Below, one piece after another: positions 38,784 to 47,682 of a stretch of 64,000 nt of DNA. Location of the stretch: assembly GCF_040783535.2 (NCBI RefSeq), contig NZ_JBFONW020000003.1:124001-188000 (forward strand). Direction: 5' to 3'. The position numbers and the translations under genes are program-made. The stretch is from Aestuariibius insulae. GTDB taxonomy: Bacteria > Pseudomonadota > Alphaproteobacteria > Rhodobacterales > Rhodobacteraceae. The first letter of the stretch is position 1. Every line of letters starts with the position of its first letter. The notes under the pieces were generated by a model, which saw only the letters and a list, made by a program, of their open reading frames with translations, had not been told where the DNA came from and did not search any database.

Positions 38784-39374
38784 ATGGCGAAGGATCACGC
38801 AGATCAGGTGCTGGACCGAGAGCTGGAGGACCTGCCTCCTGACCTGCGCTGGCGCGAGTGGATGCGCCGGATTGAGGCGGTTCTCTTTGCCTCTGCGTCT
38901 CCTGTGCCGCGCGAGGACCTGGTCCGCGTGGTGGGGCAAGGGTTCTCGGTCGATCTGTTGATTGATGATCTGATTGCTGATCTCGAGGGGCGGTCGTTTG
39001 AAGTGGCGAAAGTCGCCGGCGGTTGGATGCTGCGGACGCGGCCAGCTTACGCGGCAGCGATCCGCGCGGCGGCGGATGTAGGCGACCAGGATCTTGATCT
39101 CCGCGAATACGACGTCGCGGTCCTGGCCGTCATTGCGTATCACCAGCCGATCACGCGGGATAGGCTCAAGGACATCTTTGGCAAGGAGATTAGCCGCGAC
39201 CTGATCGGGCGTCTGCATGCCCGCGACCTGATCGGGACGGGTCCCCGGTCGCCCCGGCGCGGGGCGCCGTACACCTATGTGACGACCGAAAAGTTCCTCG
39301 CGGCGTTCGATCTGGAGTCTCTCCAGGACCTGCCGGATCGTGAGCAGCTGGTGGATGCGGGGGTTGCAGGTTAA
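38784..39374 (+). CDS. scpB: ScpB-like SMC complex subunit
   Basis: A 196-residue protein made of two winged-helix domains like ScpB, which regulates the kleisin ScpA in SMC condensin. Typical blocks are RIEAVLFASASPVPREDLVRV, a central FEVAKVAGGWMLRTR, and EYDVAVLAVIAYHQPITRDRL. The C-terminal domain has FGKEISRDLIGRLHARDLIG and PYTYVTTEKFLAAF. No scpA or smc gene is near, so this is probably an accessory copy of a mobile element rather than the housekeeping gene. It overlaps nothing and is followed by an AT-rich regulatory region. Confidence 0.88.
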   Translation: MAKDHADQVLDRELEDLPPDLRWREWMRRIEAVLFASASPVPREDLVRVVGQGFSVDLLIDDLIADLEGRSFEVAKVAGGWMLRTRPAYAAAIRAAADVGDQDLDLREYDVAVLAVIAYHQPITRDRLKDIFGKEISRDLIGRLHARDLIGTGPRSPRRGAPYTYVTTEKFLAAFDLESLQDLPDREQLVDAGVAG

Positions 39375-39515
39375 GGACCACAAGTCGCTTTCGGTTAGTC
39401 TGTTGCCGGTGTTGTTGGGTGCAAAGGCTCTGTGCGAGCACTGTTCTCCTAATATGCTTTCGAGTCTTGCCGGTTTCCCTTGCCCATGCATGACGCAAAT
39501 TCGGCCGTTCTGCTT

Positions 39516-39724
39516 ATCGTTTCATTCGCCGTGCAACGATTCATGTGGCGTGATAGAAATAGTCGCAATTTCAATGTGATAATCGTTTCGGCCATTTCAC
39601 GAAGGCGGCTTTTGCTTTGTGACCCAAGAATCGTTTCAAAATCCGTGAAACGAAAACTTGCGCCGAGGAAAAATGTAGGTGTATCAATATTCTAATCGTT
39701 TCAAACTTGCGGAATATCGTTTCA
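39516..39724. promoter_or_regulatory. Array of ATCGTTTCA operator-like boxes upstream of the Fic gene
   Basis: ATCGTTTCA occurs at 39516-39524, 39630-39638, 39695-39703 and 39716-39724, with a one-base variant (ATCGTTTCG) at 39582-39590. An inverted TGAAACGA at 39646-39653 forms a perfect 8-bp dyad with the copy at 39631-39638 across 7 bases. The last box ends on the A of the likely ATG of the Fic gene. Such clustering fits sites for a repressor, perhaps the N-terminal winged helix of the Fic protein itself. Confidence 0.75.
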
Positions 39725-41010
39725 TGGCCTTGTCGGATCAAGACGTTCTCGAATTTGTCGGCGAGAACCCGGGTGCTGGACGCGATGCCATCCGGAAGGC
39801 CGTTGCAAGGGATGTGAGCGAAACCACTATATGGCGTCTCTTGAAGCGCATGGTGGAGGAAGGTCGCCTCGAGATATCTGGCAAGGGCAGGGCGACGGGA
39901 TACAGGATCGCCGGGGGTGCGGTCGTCCGGGCGCATTTGTCGACGCCGTACAACAGGCGAGCACCGGTGTCCTATCGACCGGAGTTTCTCGACGCGTACG
40001 TCCCGGAAAAGACCTGGTACCTGTCTGCATTAGACCGCAAAAGGCTGTTGGAGGCCGGTCGCCCTCAGGGAGGCGCAATTCCAGCCGGAACATACGCGCG
40101 TCGGATCCTTGAACAGCTTCTAGTCGATCTCAGTTGGGCGTCGTCCAGAATGGAGGGGAACACCTACGACATTCTGCAGACTGAGCGATTGATCAGGTTT
40201 GGCGAAGAAGCTGCGGGAAAGGATCGAAAAGAAGCCCTGATGATCCTCAACCATAAGGAAGCCATTCAGTATGTCGTCGACAATCTCGATGAGATCGGGC
40301 TTCGGCGTCCGGATTTGTTCGCGATCCATGCGCTGCTCTCAGACGGTCTTTTGGCGGACCCGGCGATGTCGGGCCGCTTGCGTGCGATGCCGGTCGGGAT
40401 CTCGCACTCGAGCTATCGACCGCTCGATGATGCGGTCACGATCGCAGAGGAATTCGATATCCTGCTGCACAAGGCTGCGCAGATCACCGATCCGTTCGAG
40501 CAGTCCTTCTTCCTTCTAGTGCACATCCCGTATCTCCAGGCTTTTGCCGACGTCAACAAGCGGACTTCGCGCGTGGCGTCGAACATCTCTCTTCTGAAGT
40601 CGGATCTTGCGCCGATGTCGTTCACGACGATGGATGACAGCGACTACATCGACGGGCTCATCGGGGTCTACGAACTGAACAACGTCTCGTTGCTGCGCGA
40701 TGTCTACATAGACGCGTATCTGGCCTCCGCCGAAAAGTACCGAATTCTCCGCGCTGAGGTGGAGAGCCCGGAAAAAGCGGCTTTGGCCTATCGGGAGTTT
40801 GTTCGCGCAGCCGTCCGGCGTTGCGTTCTCGAGTTCAAGGAGTTCCGAAACGATGCGGTTGATGAGATGGCCTTGGCTGCTGGCGTGCCCGATGCTGATC
40901 GAGCGGACGTTGTCACTTATGTCCGTGAGCAGATCGCAGGGCTCCATGAAGGAAACGTAATCCGCTATCGGCTGAAACCAGATGATCTGGAAGGAGTGAA
41001 ACTCCGCTAG
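39724..41010 (+). CDS. HTH-Fic protein with degenerate Fic motif
   Basis: A 428-residue protein with an N-terminal winged-helix domain (GAGRDAIRKAVARDVSETTIW, RLLKRMVEEGRLE) and a Fic domain. The Fic core reads QAFADVNKRTSR at residues 272-283, where the canonical motif starts with His; here it is Gln. The catalytic His needed for AMPylation is therefore missing. The inhibitory helix motif S-x-x-x-E-G is kept (SSRMEGNTYD). ATG 39724 is chosen; a GTG at 39679 would add 15 residues. The ATCGTTTCA boxes upstream suggest autoregulation. It may act as a DNA-binding regulator with a non-catalytic nucleotide-sensing Fic fold. It is followed, after 116 bases, by the TerB operon. Confidence 0.82.
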   Translation: MALSDQDVLEFVGENPGAGRDAIRKAVARDVSETTIWRLLKRMVEEGRLEISGKGRATGYRIAGGAVVRAHLSTPYNRRAPVSYRPEFLDAYVPEKTWYLSALDRKRLLEAGRPQGGAIPAGTYARRILEQLLVDLSWASSRMEGNTYDILQTERLIRFGEEAAGKDRKEALMILNHKEAIQYVVDNLDEIGLRRPDLFAIHALLSDGLLADPAMSGRLRAMPVGISHSSYRPLDDAVTIAEEFDILLHKAAQITDPFEQSFFLLVHIPYLQAFADVNKRTSRVASNISLLKSDLAPMSFTTMDDSDYIDGLIGVYELNNVSLLRDVYIDAYLASAEKYRILRAEVESPEKAALAYREFVRAAVRRCVLEFKEFRNDAVDEMALAAGVPDADRADVVTYVREQIAGLHEGNVIRYRLKPDDLEGVKLR

Positions 41011-41126
41011 ATCGTCGATCAAGCCGGGCCGAGGAACTTCAACGCATCAATAGCGCATTCAATCATTGCGATAGTCGTTGCAATGATGGGCATCCAAAAT
41101 AGTGTAGTGCGGAGAGGGTTCTGTTA

Positions 41127-43664
41127 ATGTCTTCAATATTCAAGTTTTTCCGAATTACATTCTTTCTCGTCCTGTATTTCTTTTTGTGCATGGTCGTGGT
41201 GACCACAATGCTTCAGGATTGGCCAGACGGCGGCCAAATGCTGTTTGCGTTCGGTGTGCCTGTCATTCTCGTGTGGTGGCAGGAAAAACGGAGATCGCGG
41301 AAAGTCGCTGCGCAAGCCAAGGGAAGTTCCGAACATCGAACATCCCGATCTGAGCCGAAAACGCGACCAAGTGCCTACGACAAACGTGTCGAGCGTGAGC
41401 GGGCACGAACTCGCGAAGCCAATGTTTCCAACACATCGGCTGCGACTAAAGCCTATTCCCCACCGAAGCAGGACTACGCTGAGATCGTTCGCGCTGGAAA
41501 GTCTGCTGCGCCCGCTCTTGCGGCAGCCGCTGAAAGAAAGAAGTCTGGGCGAGTTGCATCGAGCAGGGTGTCCCGGACAAAGAAGAACGGATGGGTTCCG
41601 TCTACCGAAGCTGCCAGCGTAGCCGGCCGCAACATCGGCGGGATGGTCTATGTTGGCACGCCTCCCCCGCTGAACTCCTACGGGTATCATGACAAATGCC
41701 GAGCCTATATCGATCCATCCTTGTCAGTCGCGCGCTCGGGCAGGGACAAGGCTGGCGATGGTATGCCGTATTGGCCCGGATACTCGGATATCTCACCCCA
41801 ATGTCGGGCAACCTACTTGGAGTGGTTGGCAAGTGGGCGAAGCGACGCCTCCTATAACCCTGGCTACATGTTCCTGTACTTCTACGGGCTGGAGCGTCGC
41901 TTCTTCGTCGATCAGTCCAATGAAGATGCAAAGGATATCGTCCAAGAAGTTCGGCGGCTGCAGTCACTTTACCCTGATAACCATTCCGTCAGACGCTATT
42001 TGGGTGAGTTCCTCGACATTGCGATGCTTGTTGAAACCGACCTCGACGCTATCGAGCCGATTTTCGAGAAGCAGGGCTGGGAACTTCCGTTCTCACTCAA
42101 ATACGCAATCGGCGCTCGGATCGACAAAGGCGAGCACCTGACTGCGGACTGGTTGCTGAGTTGGTTCATCTGCCATCCCGAAGGCAATCTTAGAACTCCC
42201 GCGACGCGGTGCCGCGACGAGTTCATCGCCCTCTTCCGCATGCGATTTGATGAACGATTTCCGGACGGACTAAAAGTTGCCAAGCCTAGGAAGAAGCTCA
42301 CGGCGTCCTATCGGGCCGCTTCCAGCGAGTTTCAGGGTTCCGCCAACCCAACCGTGGATGGCAAGCCTGTCCCGGATATTTCCGGCCTGCGCAAACCGAT
42401 CGAGATTGCCCAGGAGCTGGCTGATGAGGTGATGAACGATCTCGACAAGCTCAGTCGCTTCCTGGGCCGAAATCCTGATGGCCGCGGAAGCGTTGAAGCG
42501 CATGCCTTGATGCCCACTGAACTTTGGGAGGCCTTCCCATCCGAGGAAATGGACCGCTTGAAATCCTGGGCTGCCGATATCGTCGATCGAGGGGGATTGG
42601 TGCCGCTTAAGGAGGTGATCGGACGTCTGGAGGGAGAAACGCACGAGAAGATCGGGAAACGGCAGATGACAGGAGCGGCCGACGCGCTCGCGCGCCTCGG
42701 TTTCGGTCTCGCGCCTGACCCTCGGTTTGCACTCCGATCACCCAAGGCGGAAGAGCCCGTTGTGTTGTTTAGCCTGGGTGAACCCATCGAAAGACTGGAG
42801 GAAGTTTCCGACAGCTATCGAAGCGCCTTGATGGAATTGGCACTTGGATCGTTCGTCGCCCATGCGGATGGTCGCATCGCGGAGCCTGAACGCAGGGCGC
42901 TGGAAGGTCAGGTTTCTGCCGCGGCCCTCAGCGATCAGGAACGCCGCAGGCTGCGCGCAAACCTTGAATGGTTCCTGTCCGTGCCGCCGGACATGACGCT
43001 TCTGCGGCGCAAATTGAAGGATGTGGGCCAAGACAGCCAGGCCGCTATGCGCGCAGCACTGGTTAGTGCAGCACATGCTGATGGAATTATTCACTCCGAC
43101 GAAGTCGCAAGCATCGAGAAAATCTACAAGGCTTTGGGCCTCGATCCTGCGCTGGCTTACTCGGACCTGCATGCTGGTGAAGTTGCGGATGGTCCTCGCA
43201 CTGTTCGTGCCTCGCAACCGGGTCGTCCGGGCGAAGCGATACCCGATCTTGAAAAAGCAAACGGACCCAAACTCGACGCGTCGCGGATCGCAGAAATCCG
43301 TTCAGACACTGAGCGAGTGTCGTCTGTCCTGGGCCAGATTTTCGATGTCGAAGAGGAAGAAAACGGTGTCTCCGGGCCTGCCTACCAAAGCTGGCTGGCG
43401 GGGCTTGACCCGAAACACGGAGCGCTGGTCCTTGAACTGGTAACTCGGGAGCATTGGTCTGAAACCGAGTTCCAGACGATCTGCGCCTCGCACGGCTTGA
43501 TGGCGTCTGGGGCTTTAGAAGTCGTGAACGAATGGGCTTTTGAGATCTACGATGAAGCGCTTCTTGACGAGTATGATGGATATGACGTGTCTCCGGAGAT
43601 TGCGGAGGCGGTAAAAGAAAAGATGAGCGCGGAGGGCAGGGATGTCGAAGTTGAAACCACGTGA
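41127..43664 (+). CDS. TerB_N / TerB / TerB_C domain membrane protein
   Basis: An 845-residue protein. Two membrane helices lie at the N-terminus (FFRITFFLVLYFFLCMVVVTT and FAFGVPVILVWWQ), followed by a Lys/Arg/Ser-rich linker to about residue 165. A TerB_N domain starts near GGMVYVGTPPPL (about 170-380). Acidic, metal-binding TerB-like helices carry FVAHADGRIAEPERRA (about 578) and SAAHADGIIHSDEVASIEK (about 649). A TerB_C domain runs from about 720 to the end. TerB modules bind Ca2+ or other metals and occur in stress and DNA-processing systems. GGAGAGG precedes the ATG. The end overlaps the ATPase gene by 23 bases. It probably anchors or senses for the ATPase/helicase pair at the membrane. 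Confidence 0.82.
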   Translation: MSSIFKFFRITFFLVLYFFLCMVVVTTMLQDWPDGGQMLFAFGVPVILVWWQEKRRSRKVAAQAKGSSEHRTSRSEPKTRPSAYDKRVERERARTREANVSNTSAATKAYSPPKQDYAEIVRAGKSAAPALAAAAERKKSGRVASSRVSRTKKNGWVPSTEAASVAGRNIGGMVYVGTPPPLNSYGYHDKCRAYIDPSLSVARSGRDKAGDGMPYWPGYSDISPQCRATYLEWLASGRSDASYNPGYMFLYFYGLERRFFVDQSNEDAKDIVQEVRRLQSLYPDNHSVRRYLGEFLDIAMLVETDLDAIEPIFEKQGWELPFSLKYAIGARIDKGEHLTADWLLSWFICHPEGNLRTPATRCRDEFIALFRMRFDERFPDGLKVAKPRKKLTASYRAASSEFQGSANPTVDGKPVPDISGLRKPIEIAQELADEVMNDLDKLSRFLGRNPDGRGSVEAHALMPTELWEAFPSEEMDRLKSWAADIVDRGGLVPLKEVIGRLEGETHEKIGKRQMTGAADALARLGFGLAPDPRFALRSPKAEEPVVLFSLGEPIERLEEVSDSYRSALMELALGSFVAHADGRIAEPERRALEGQVSAAALSDQERRRLRANLEWFLSVPPDMTLLRRKLKDVGQDSQAAMRAALVSAAHADGIIHSDEVASIEKIYKALGLDPALAYSDLHAGEVADGPRTVRASQPGRPGEAIPDLEKANGPKLDASRIAEIRSDTERVSSVLGQIFDVEEEENGVSGPAYQSWLAGLDPKHGALVLELVTREHWSETEFQTICASHGLMASGALEVVNEWAFEIYDEALLDEYDGYDVSPEIAEAVKEKMSAEGRDVEVETT

Positions 43665-44949
43665 ACGCGATGCAATCGTACAGGCCCTTCGAGCCGGGGT
43701 CGTGCCCAAGCTCGGTTTGCGCCATATCCAGGTCGGCCGAGTCCGGGAGATTGAAGAGCTCGTCAAGGACATGGACCGGATATCCGATGGCGGATCGGCA
43801 ATCCGGTTCATCATCGGGGAATACGGATCGGGCAAGACATTCTTCATGAACCTGATCCGCCTCGTCGCCTTGGAGAAAGGCCTGGTCGTCATGTTCGCGG
43901 ATCTGGCGCCGGATCGCCGCATTCACGCGACCGGCGGGCAAGCCCGAGGGCTTTATGCAGAGATGGCCCGAAATCTGTCGACGCGGACAAAGCCAGATGG
44001 CGGGGCATTGGCCAGCGTGGTGGAGAGGTTTGTCAGCCAGGCTCACCGAGATGCCGAAGAACGGGATTTGCCAACAGGGTCTGTCATTCGTGAACGCCTT
44101 GGCCACTTTGAAGAGCTTACCGGGGGGTTTGAGTTCGCTGAAGTCATCCGTCGATATTGGGAAGGCCATGAGACCGGCGACGACGAGTTGAAATCTGCGG
44201 CCCTGAGATGGCTGCGCGGCGAGTTCGCCACACGCACCGACGCGCGCAAGGCGCTTGGAGTGCGAACGATCATCGACGATGCCAGTGTCTACGATCATCT
44301 AAAGCTGATTTCGGCATTCGTATGCGAGGCCGGTTACAAAGGTTTGCTCGTGGGCCTCGACGAGATGGTGAATCTCTACAAGCTCACCTCGTCGCAAGCC
44401 CGCAATGCAAACTACGAACAGATCCTCCGGATCCTGAATGATGTGCTGCAGGGCAGTGCCGAGAGCCTCGGATTTCTCATGGGCGGGACTCCGGAGTTTC
44501 TGATGAACACCCGTCGTGGGCTCTATAGCTATGAAGCCCTTCAGTCGCGTTTGGCCGAGAATACCTTCGCGCGAGACGGATTGGTCGACCTTTCAGGACC
44601 CGTTGTCCGGCTGGCCAGCCTGACCCCTGAGGACCTCTTCGTCCTTTTGGCCAATGTCCGGCGGATCATGCAGGAAGATGCCGGAGCTTTACCGGACGAC
44701 GCGCTCGAGGCCTTCATGGCGCATTGCTCGGACCGGATCGGTGAAGCTTACTTCCGCACCCCGCGCAATACGGTGACGGCCTTCGTGAACCTGCTTTCCG
44801 TGCTTGAGCAAAACCCCGGTGTCGAGTGGAGTGATCTGATCGAACAGATCGAAGTCTCCGAAGACCTCGGCGAAGACATGACCGCGGTAGACGAGTCGAC
44901 TGGCGCCCAAGACCCCGGTGACGATGACCTGATCAGCTTCAAGCTCTGA
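43642..44949 (+). CDS. BrxD-like (DUF2791) AAA+ ATPase
   Basis: A 435-residue P-loop protein. It opens with the family block RERDAIVQALRAGVVPKLGL and HIQVGR, then Walker A GEYGSGKTFFMNLIR (about residues 58-72). GLLVGLDEMVNLYKL is the Walker B/sensor region, and FLMGGTPEFLMNTRRGLYSY is another family block. This fits the BrxD ATP-binding proteins of BREX defence loci, which pair with an Lhr-like helicase BrxHI, as here. The C-terminal tail is acidic. ATG 43642 has GGAGGGCAGG upstream inside the previous gene, and the helicase gene starts 5 bases after the stop. The full BREX set (PglX methylase, PglZ, BrxC) is absent from the window. Confidence 0.8.
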   Translation: MSKLKPRERDAIVQALRAGVVPKLGLRHIQVGRVREIEELVKDMDRISDGGSAIRFIIGEYGSGKTFFMNLIRLVALEKGLVVMFADLAPDRRIHATGGQARGLYAEMARNLSTRTKPDGGALASVVERFVSQAHRDAEERDLPTGSVIRERLGHFEELTGGFEFAEVIRRYWEGHETGDDELKSAALRWLRGEFATRTDARKALGVRTIIDDASVYDHLKLISAFVCEAGYKGLLVGLDEMVNLYKLTSSQARNANYEQILRILNDVLQGSAESLGFLMGGTPEFLMNTRRGLYSYEALQSRLAENTFARDGLVDLSGPVVRLASLTPEDLFVLLANVRRIMQEDAGALPDDALEAFMAHCSDRIGEAYFRTPRNTVTAFVNLLSVLEQNPGVEWSDLIEQIEVSEDLGEDMTAVDESTGAQDPGDDDLISFKL

Positions 44950-44954
44950 CGCCG

Positions 44955-47123
44955 ATGAGCGGTGCTTTCGACAAACTGGCGAGGCCTGTGCAGAAATGGA
45001 TACGCCAGAAAGGATGGCGCGAACTTCGCGACATCCAGGCGCGATCCATCCGGACGATCTGCGAAACCAATGCCGATTTGATCGTTGCGGCTTCCACGGC
45101 GGGCGGAAAGACGGAGGCGGCGTTTCTGCCGTTGATTTCACAGGTGCTTGAAGAGCCGTCGGGCGGCACCGGCTTCGACCTGCTCTACATCGGTCCGCTG
45201 AAAGCTCTGATCACGGACCAGGCCATGCGGCTGGAGGACATCTGCCAAGAAGCAGAGCTTCCGGTTGTTCCCTGGCACGGGGATGTCTCGCAATCGATCA
45301 AGACGCGCGCGTTGAAATCTCCAAAAGGGATCCTGCTGATAACCCCAGAGTCCCTTGAGGCACTTTTCATTCGTCGTGGTTTGGAAATCGCTCGCCTGTT
45401 TGGGGCCACGCGGGCAGTCGTGATCGACGAATTGCACACGGTCTTAGATAGCGAACGTGGTGTCCAGCTTCGTTCACTGCTCACACGGCTTGAGCTCGCG
45501 ATAAAGCGCCCAATCCGTCGAGTAGGTCTGTCAGCCACACTTGGCGACATGGACCTCGCCAAGGCCTATCTTCGCCCTGACGCAGCAAGCTCTGTCCAGC
45601 TGATCGAAGCAGATGGCGGCGAGGCTGAATTGAGGCTCCAGCTTCGCGGCTACCTCTCAGGCGGTGAAGATGAATACAGCCCGTCCGCAACGGACGCAAT
45701 TGCAGCCCATCTGTTCAAGCATCTTCGAGGCAGCGACAACCTAGTCTTCGCGGGAGCACGACAACGGGTCGAGATTTATGCGGATCGATTGCGGGAGTTT
45801 TGCGAGCAAGAACACCTTCCGCAGGAATTTTACCCCCATCATGCGAGCCTCTCCCGCGATCACCGTGACTTCGTGGAGCGGCGGCTCAAGGATCCTGCGA
45901 AACCGACAACAGCCGTATGTACGTCGACGCTCGAACTTGGAATCGACATCGGCGACGTGACCTGTGTGGCTCAAATCGGCGGACCATTCAGCGTCGCCGC
46001 GTTGCGGCAACGGCTCGGGCGATCAGGCCGGCGCGAAGGACAACCGGCCACTCTCAGGCAGTACGCTGTCGAAGCCGAGTTGACGCCGGAGAGCAGTTTC
46101 GTTGATCGTCTTCGCCTCGGCCTGATCAGGTCTATCGCGATGATAGACCTGCTGCTGGAAGGCTGGTGCGAACCGCCAAAACCCCAGGCGCTTCATCTCT
46201 CGACGCTCGTCCATCAGATACTGTCAGTCATAGCGCAGCGCGGCGGTGCATCTGCAAGCGTGGTCTACAATATGCTCTGCCGCGAAGGCCCCTTTAGGAA
46301 AGTCACAACCGATGTCTTCGCCGATGTGTTGCGTTCGATCGGTCATCCAGAAACCGGCTTGATCGAACAGTCCGGTAGCGGGCTGTTACTCTTGGGCCCG
46401 ACAGGCGAAAAGCTGGTCGAGCACTACAGCTTCTACGCAGTTTTTCAAACTCCTGAGGAATTTCGTTTGGTTGCAGACGGGCGGGATCTCGGCACTCTGC
46501 CGATCGACAATGTCCTTGCCCCGGGGATGTTACTTATCTTCTCCGGGCGGCGTTGGGTTGTTCAAGAAATCCATGACCGCGAAAAGGTGATTGTAGTCAA
46601 ACCAGCGAAAGCTGGTGTGCCACCTGTCTTTGGCGGTGATCCGGGTGACATTCATGATAAAGTAATTGACCGAATGTTCGCGATACTCGAAGGGAGCGCT
46701 CTTCCGGCTTACATGGACGCGGTGTCTCTGAAGATGCTGGAAGAAGCGCGGGGATACTACGACCAACTCGGGTTTCGGACCAAGAATATCCACGTTCTCG
46801 GCGAGCATACATCGATAATCGCAACGCGGGTTGGGACAGTGAAGACGTCAACTCTTGCGCTTGCACTTAGAAGCGTAGGGTTCTCGGTTGAGCAGCATGA
46901 CGGGTTTCTGATGGCGGAGGCCGGTGACGAAATACCCGATCTTCGAGCGGTGCTGGCGGAAATGGCATCTGGCGAACCTCTTGACCTGTTCGGCGATGCC
47001 GGAAACCTAGCGACGGAAAAGTTTCACCCCTACCTTTCGGTGTCACTTCTACAGTTAGATGCCGTTTCTTCAAAGCTAGCACCCGATCATCTGTGTAGCA
47101 TGCTTGATCGGATTGCTAACTGA
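44955..47123 (+). CDS. Lhr/BrxHI-like superfamily 2 helicase
   Basis: A 722-residue DEAD/DEAH-type helicase. Motif I is ASTAGGKTEAAFLP with motif Ia YIGPLKALITDQ, motif II is IDELHTVLD (about residue 157), motif III is LSATLGD and motif VI is QRLGRSGRREGQ. The region past the RecA-like pair has the winged-helix and beta-rich C-terminal layout of Lhr-like enzymes (VFADVLRSIGHPETGLIEQS, PGMLLIFSGRRWVVQEIHD). It should translocate on single-stranded DNA or unwind RNA-DNA hybrids. It is the third gene of the TerB/ATPase/helicase operon and converges on the ubiquitin-like operon. Confidence 0.85.
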   Translation: MSGAFDKLARPVQKWIRQKGWRELRDIQARSIRTICETNADLIVAASTAGGKTEAAFLPLISQVLEEPSGGTGFDLLYIGPLKALITDQAMRLEDICQEAELPVVPWHGDVSQSIKTRALKSPKGILLITPESLEALFIRRGLEIARLFGATRAVVIDELHTVLDSERGVQLRSLLTRLELAIKRPIRRVGLSATLGDMDLAKAYLRPDAASSVQLIEADGGEAELRLQLRGYLSGGEDEYSPSATDAIAAHLFKHLRGSDNLVFAGARQRVEIYADRLREFCEQEHLPQEFYPHHASLSRDHRDFVERRLKDPAKPTTAVCTSTLELGIDIGDVTCVAQIGGPFSVAALRQRLGRSGRREGQPATLRQYAVEAELTPESSFVDRLRLGLIRSIAMIDLLLEGWCEPPKPQALHLSTLVHQILSVIAQRGGASASVVYNMLCREGPFRKVTTDVFADVLRSIGHPETGLIEQSGSGLLLLGPTGEKLVEHYSFYAVFQTPEEFRLVADGRDLGTLPIDNVLAPGMLLIFSGRRWVVQEIHDREKVIVVKPAKAGVPPVFGGDPGDIHDKVIDRMFAILEGSALPAYMDAVSLKMLEEARGYYDQLGFRTKNIHVLGEHTSIIATRVGTVKTSTLALALRSVGFSVEQHDGFLMAEAGDEIPDLRAVLAEMASGEPLDLFGDAGNLATEKFHPYLSVSLLQLDAVSSKLAPDHLCSMLDRIAN

Positions 47124-47143
47124 TAAAGGCGGCGGGAAGCCGA

Positions 47144-47185
47144 CTTTCGCTGCGCCGCCGAGAGATTTTTGGCGCGAAGCGAAAG
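47144..47185. terminator. Stem-loop between converging operons
   Basis: CTTTCGCTGCGCC (47144-47156) pairs with GGCGCGAAGCGAAAG (47171-47185) around a 14-base loop, with one bulged pair. It lies right after the helicase stop and before the end of the opposing operon, so it may serve both strands. Confidence 0.5.
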
Positions 47186-47238
47186 CGGACTTTCCCTTCT
47201 TGTATTGTGGTCGCGCATATAATGCGCAAGCACTTGCC

Positions 47239-47682
47239 TTATCGTATGAAGTGCCAAATCCGTTGCCAGATGCTTTTTGCTTCAGTTTCATGCTCTAAGT
47301 CGAGTGCATGGCCGGGCGCCTTTCTGACCTCCGGCTGTTGGGCGTAGTGACGGGACTTGACCTTTCGATCGCGCAATCGTTCAGCTGCCACTTGCTCATC
47401 CGTCCACGGTCCAGCTTCAATGACGCGCCCTCGCTTGATCACGTAGTGTGACCGGCAGTCTAATGTCCAATTCCCAATGGACGGGTTTAGCGATACCGTT
47501 TCACCGTCAAAGATCATCTTCCAATCAGTCGGTGTGAACGGCGTAACAATCTCTTCTCCGCATCCGCAACAACAGCTGTGCGCTGCCGTTCCATACTCCA
47601 TCGAAACGTAGAGAATACCTGGTTTGACCTTTTCTGGAATATGTTCAACAAAGGCGTGTTCTAGTAGCTCATGCCGCATCAT
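47239..47682 (-). CDS. Cys-rich DUF6527-like protein of a ubiquitin-like system
   Basis: A 147-residue protein. After a short start it shows the Cys-rich CCCGCGEEIVTPF, probably a metal site, and the block VSLNPSIGNWTLDCRSHYVIKRGRVIEAG. These two blocks characterise DUF6527 proteins, which I recall next to ThiF/E1-like genes. Its ATG overlaps the stop of the E1-like gene by 4 bases, making it the last gene of the six-gene operon. Function is not established; by position it could be a peptidase, substrate adaptor or ligase-like factor of the conjugation system. The C-terminal 45 residues are charged and may be disordered. Confidence 0.78.
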   Translation of the reverse strand: MMRHELLEHAFVEHIPEKVKPGILYVSMEYGTAAHSCCCGCGEEIVTPFTPTDWKMIFDGETVSLNPSIGNWTLDCRSHYVIKRGRVIEAGPWTDEQVAAERLRDRKVKSRHYAQQPEVRKAPGHALDLEHETEAKSIWQRIWHFIR

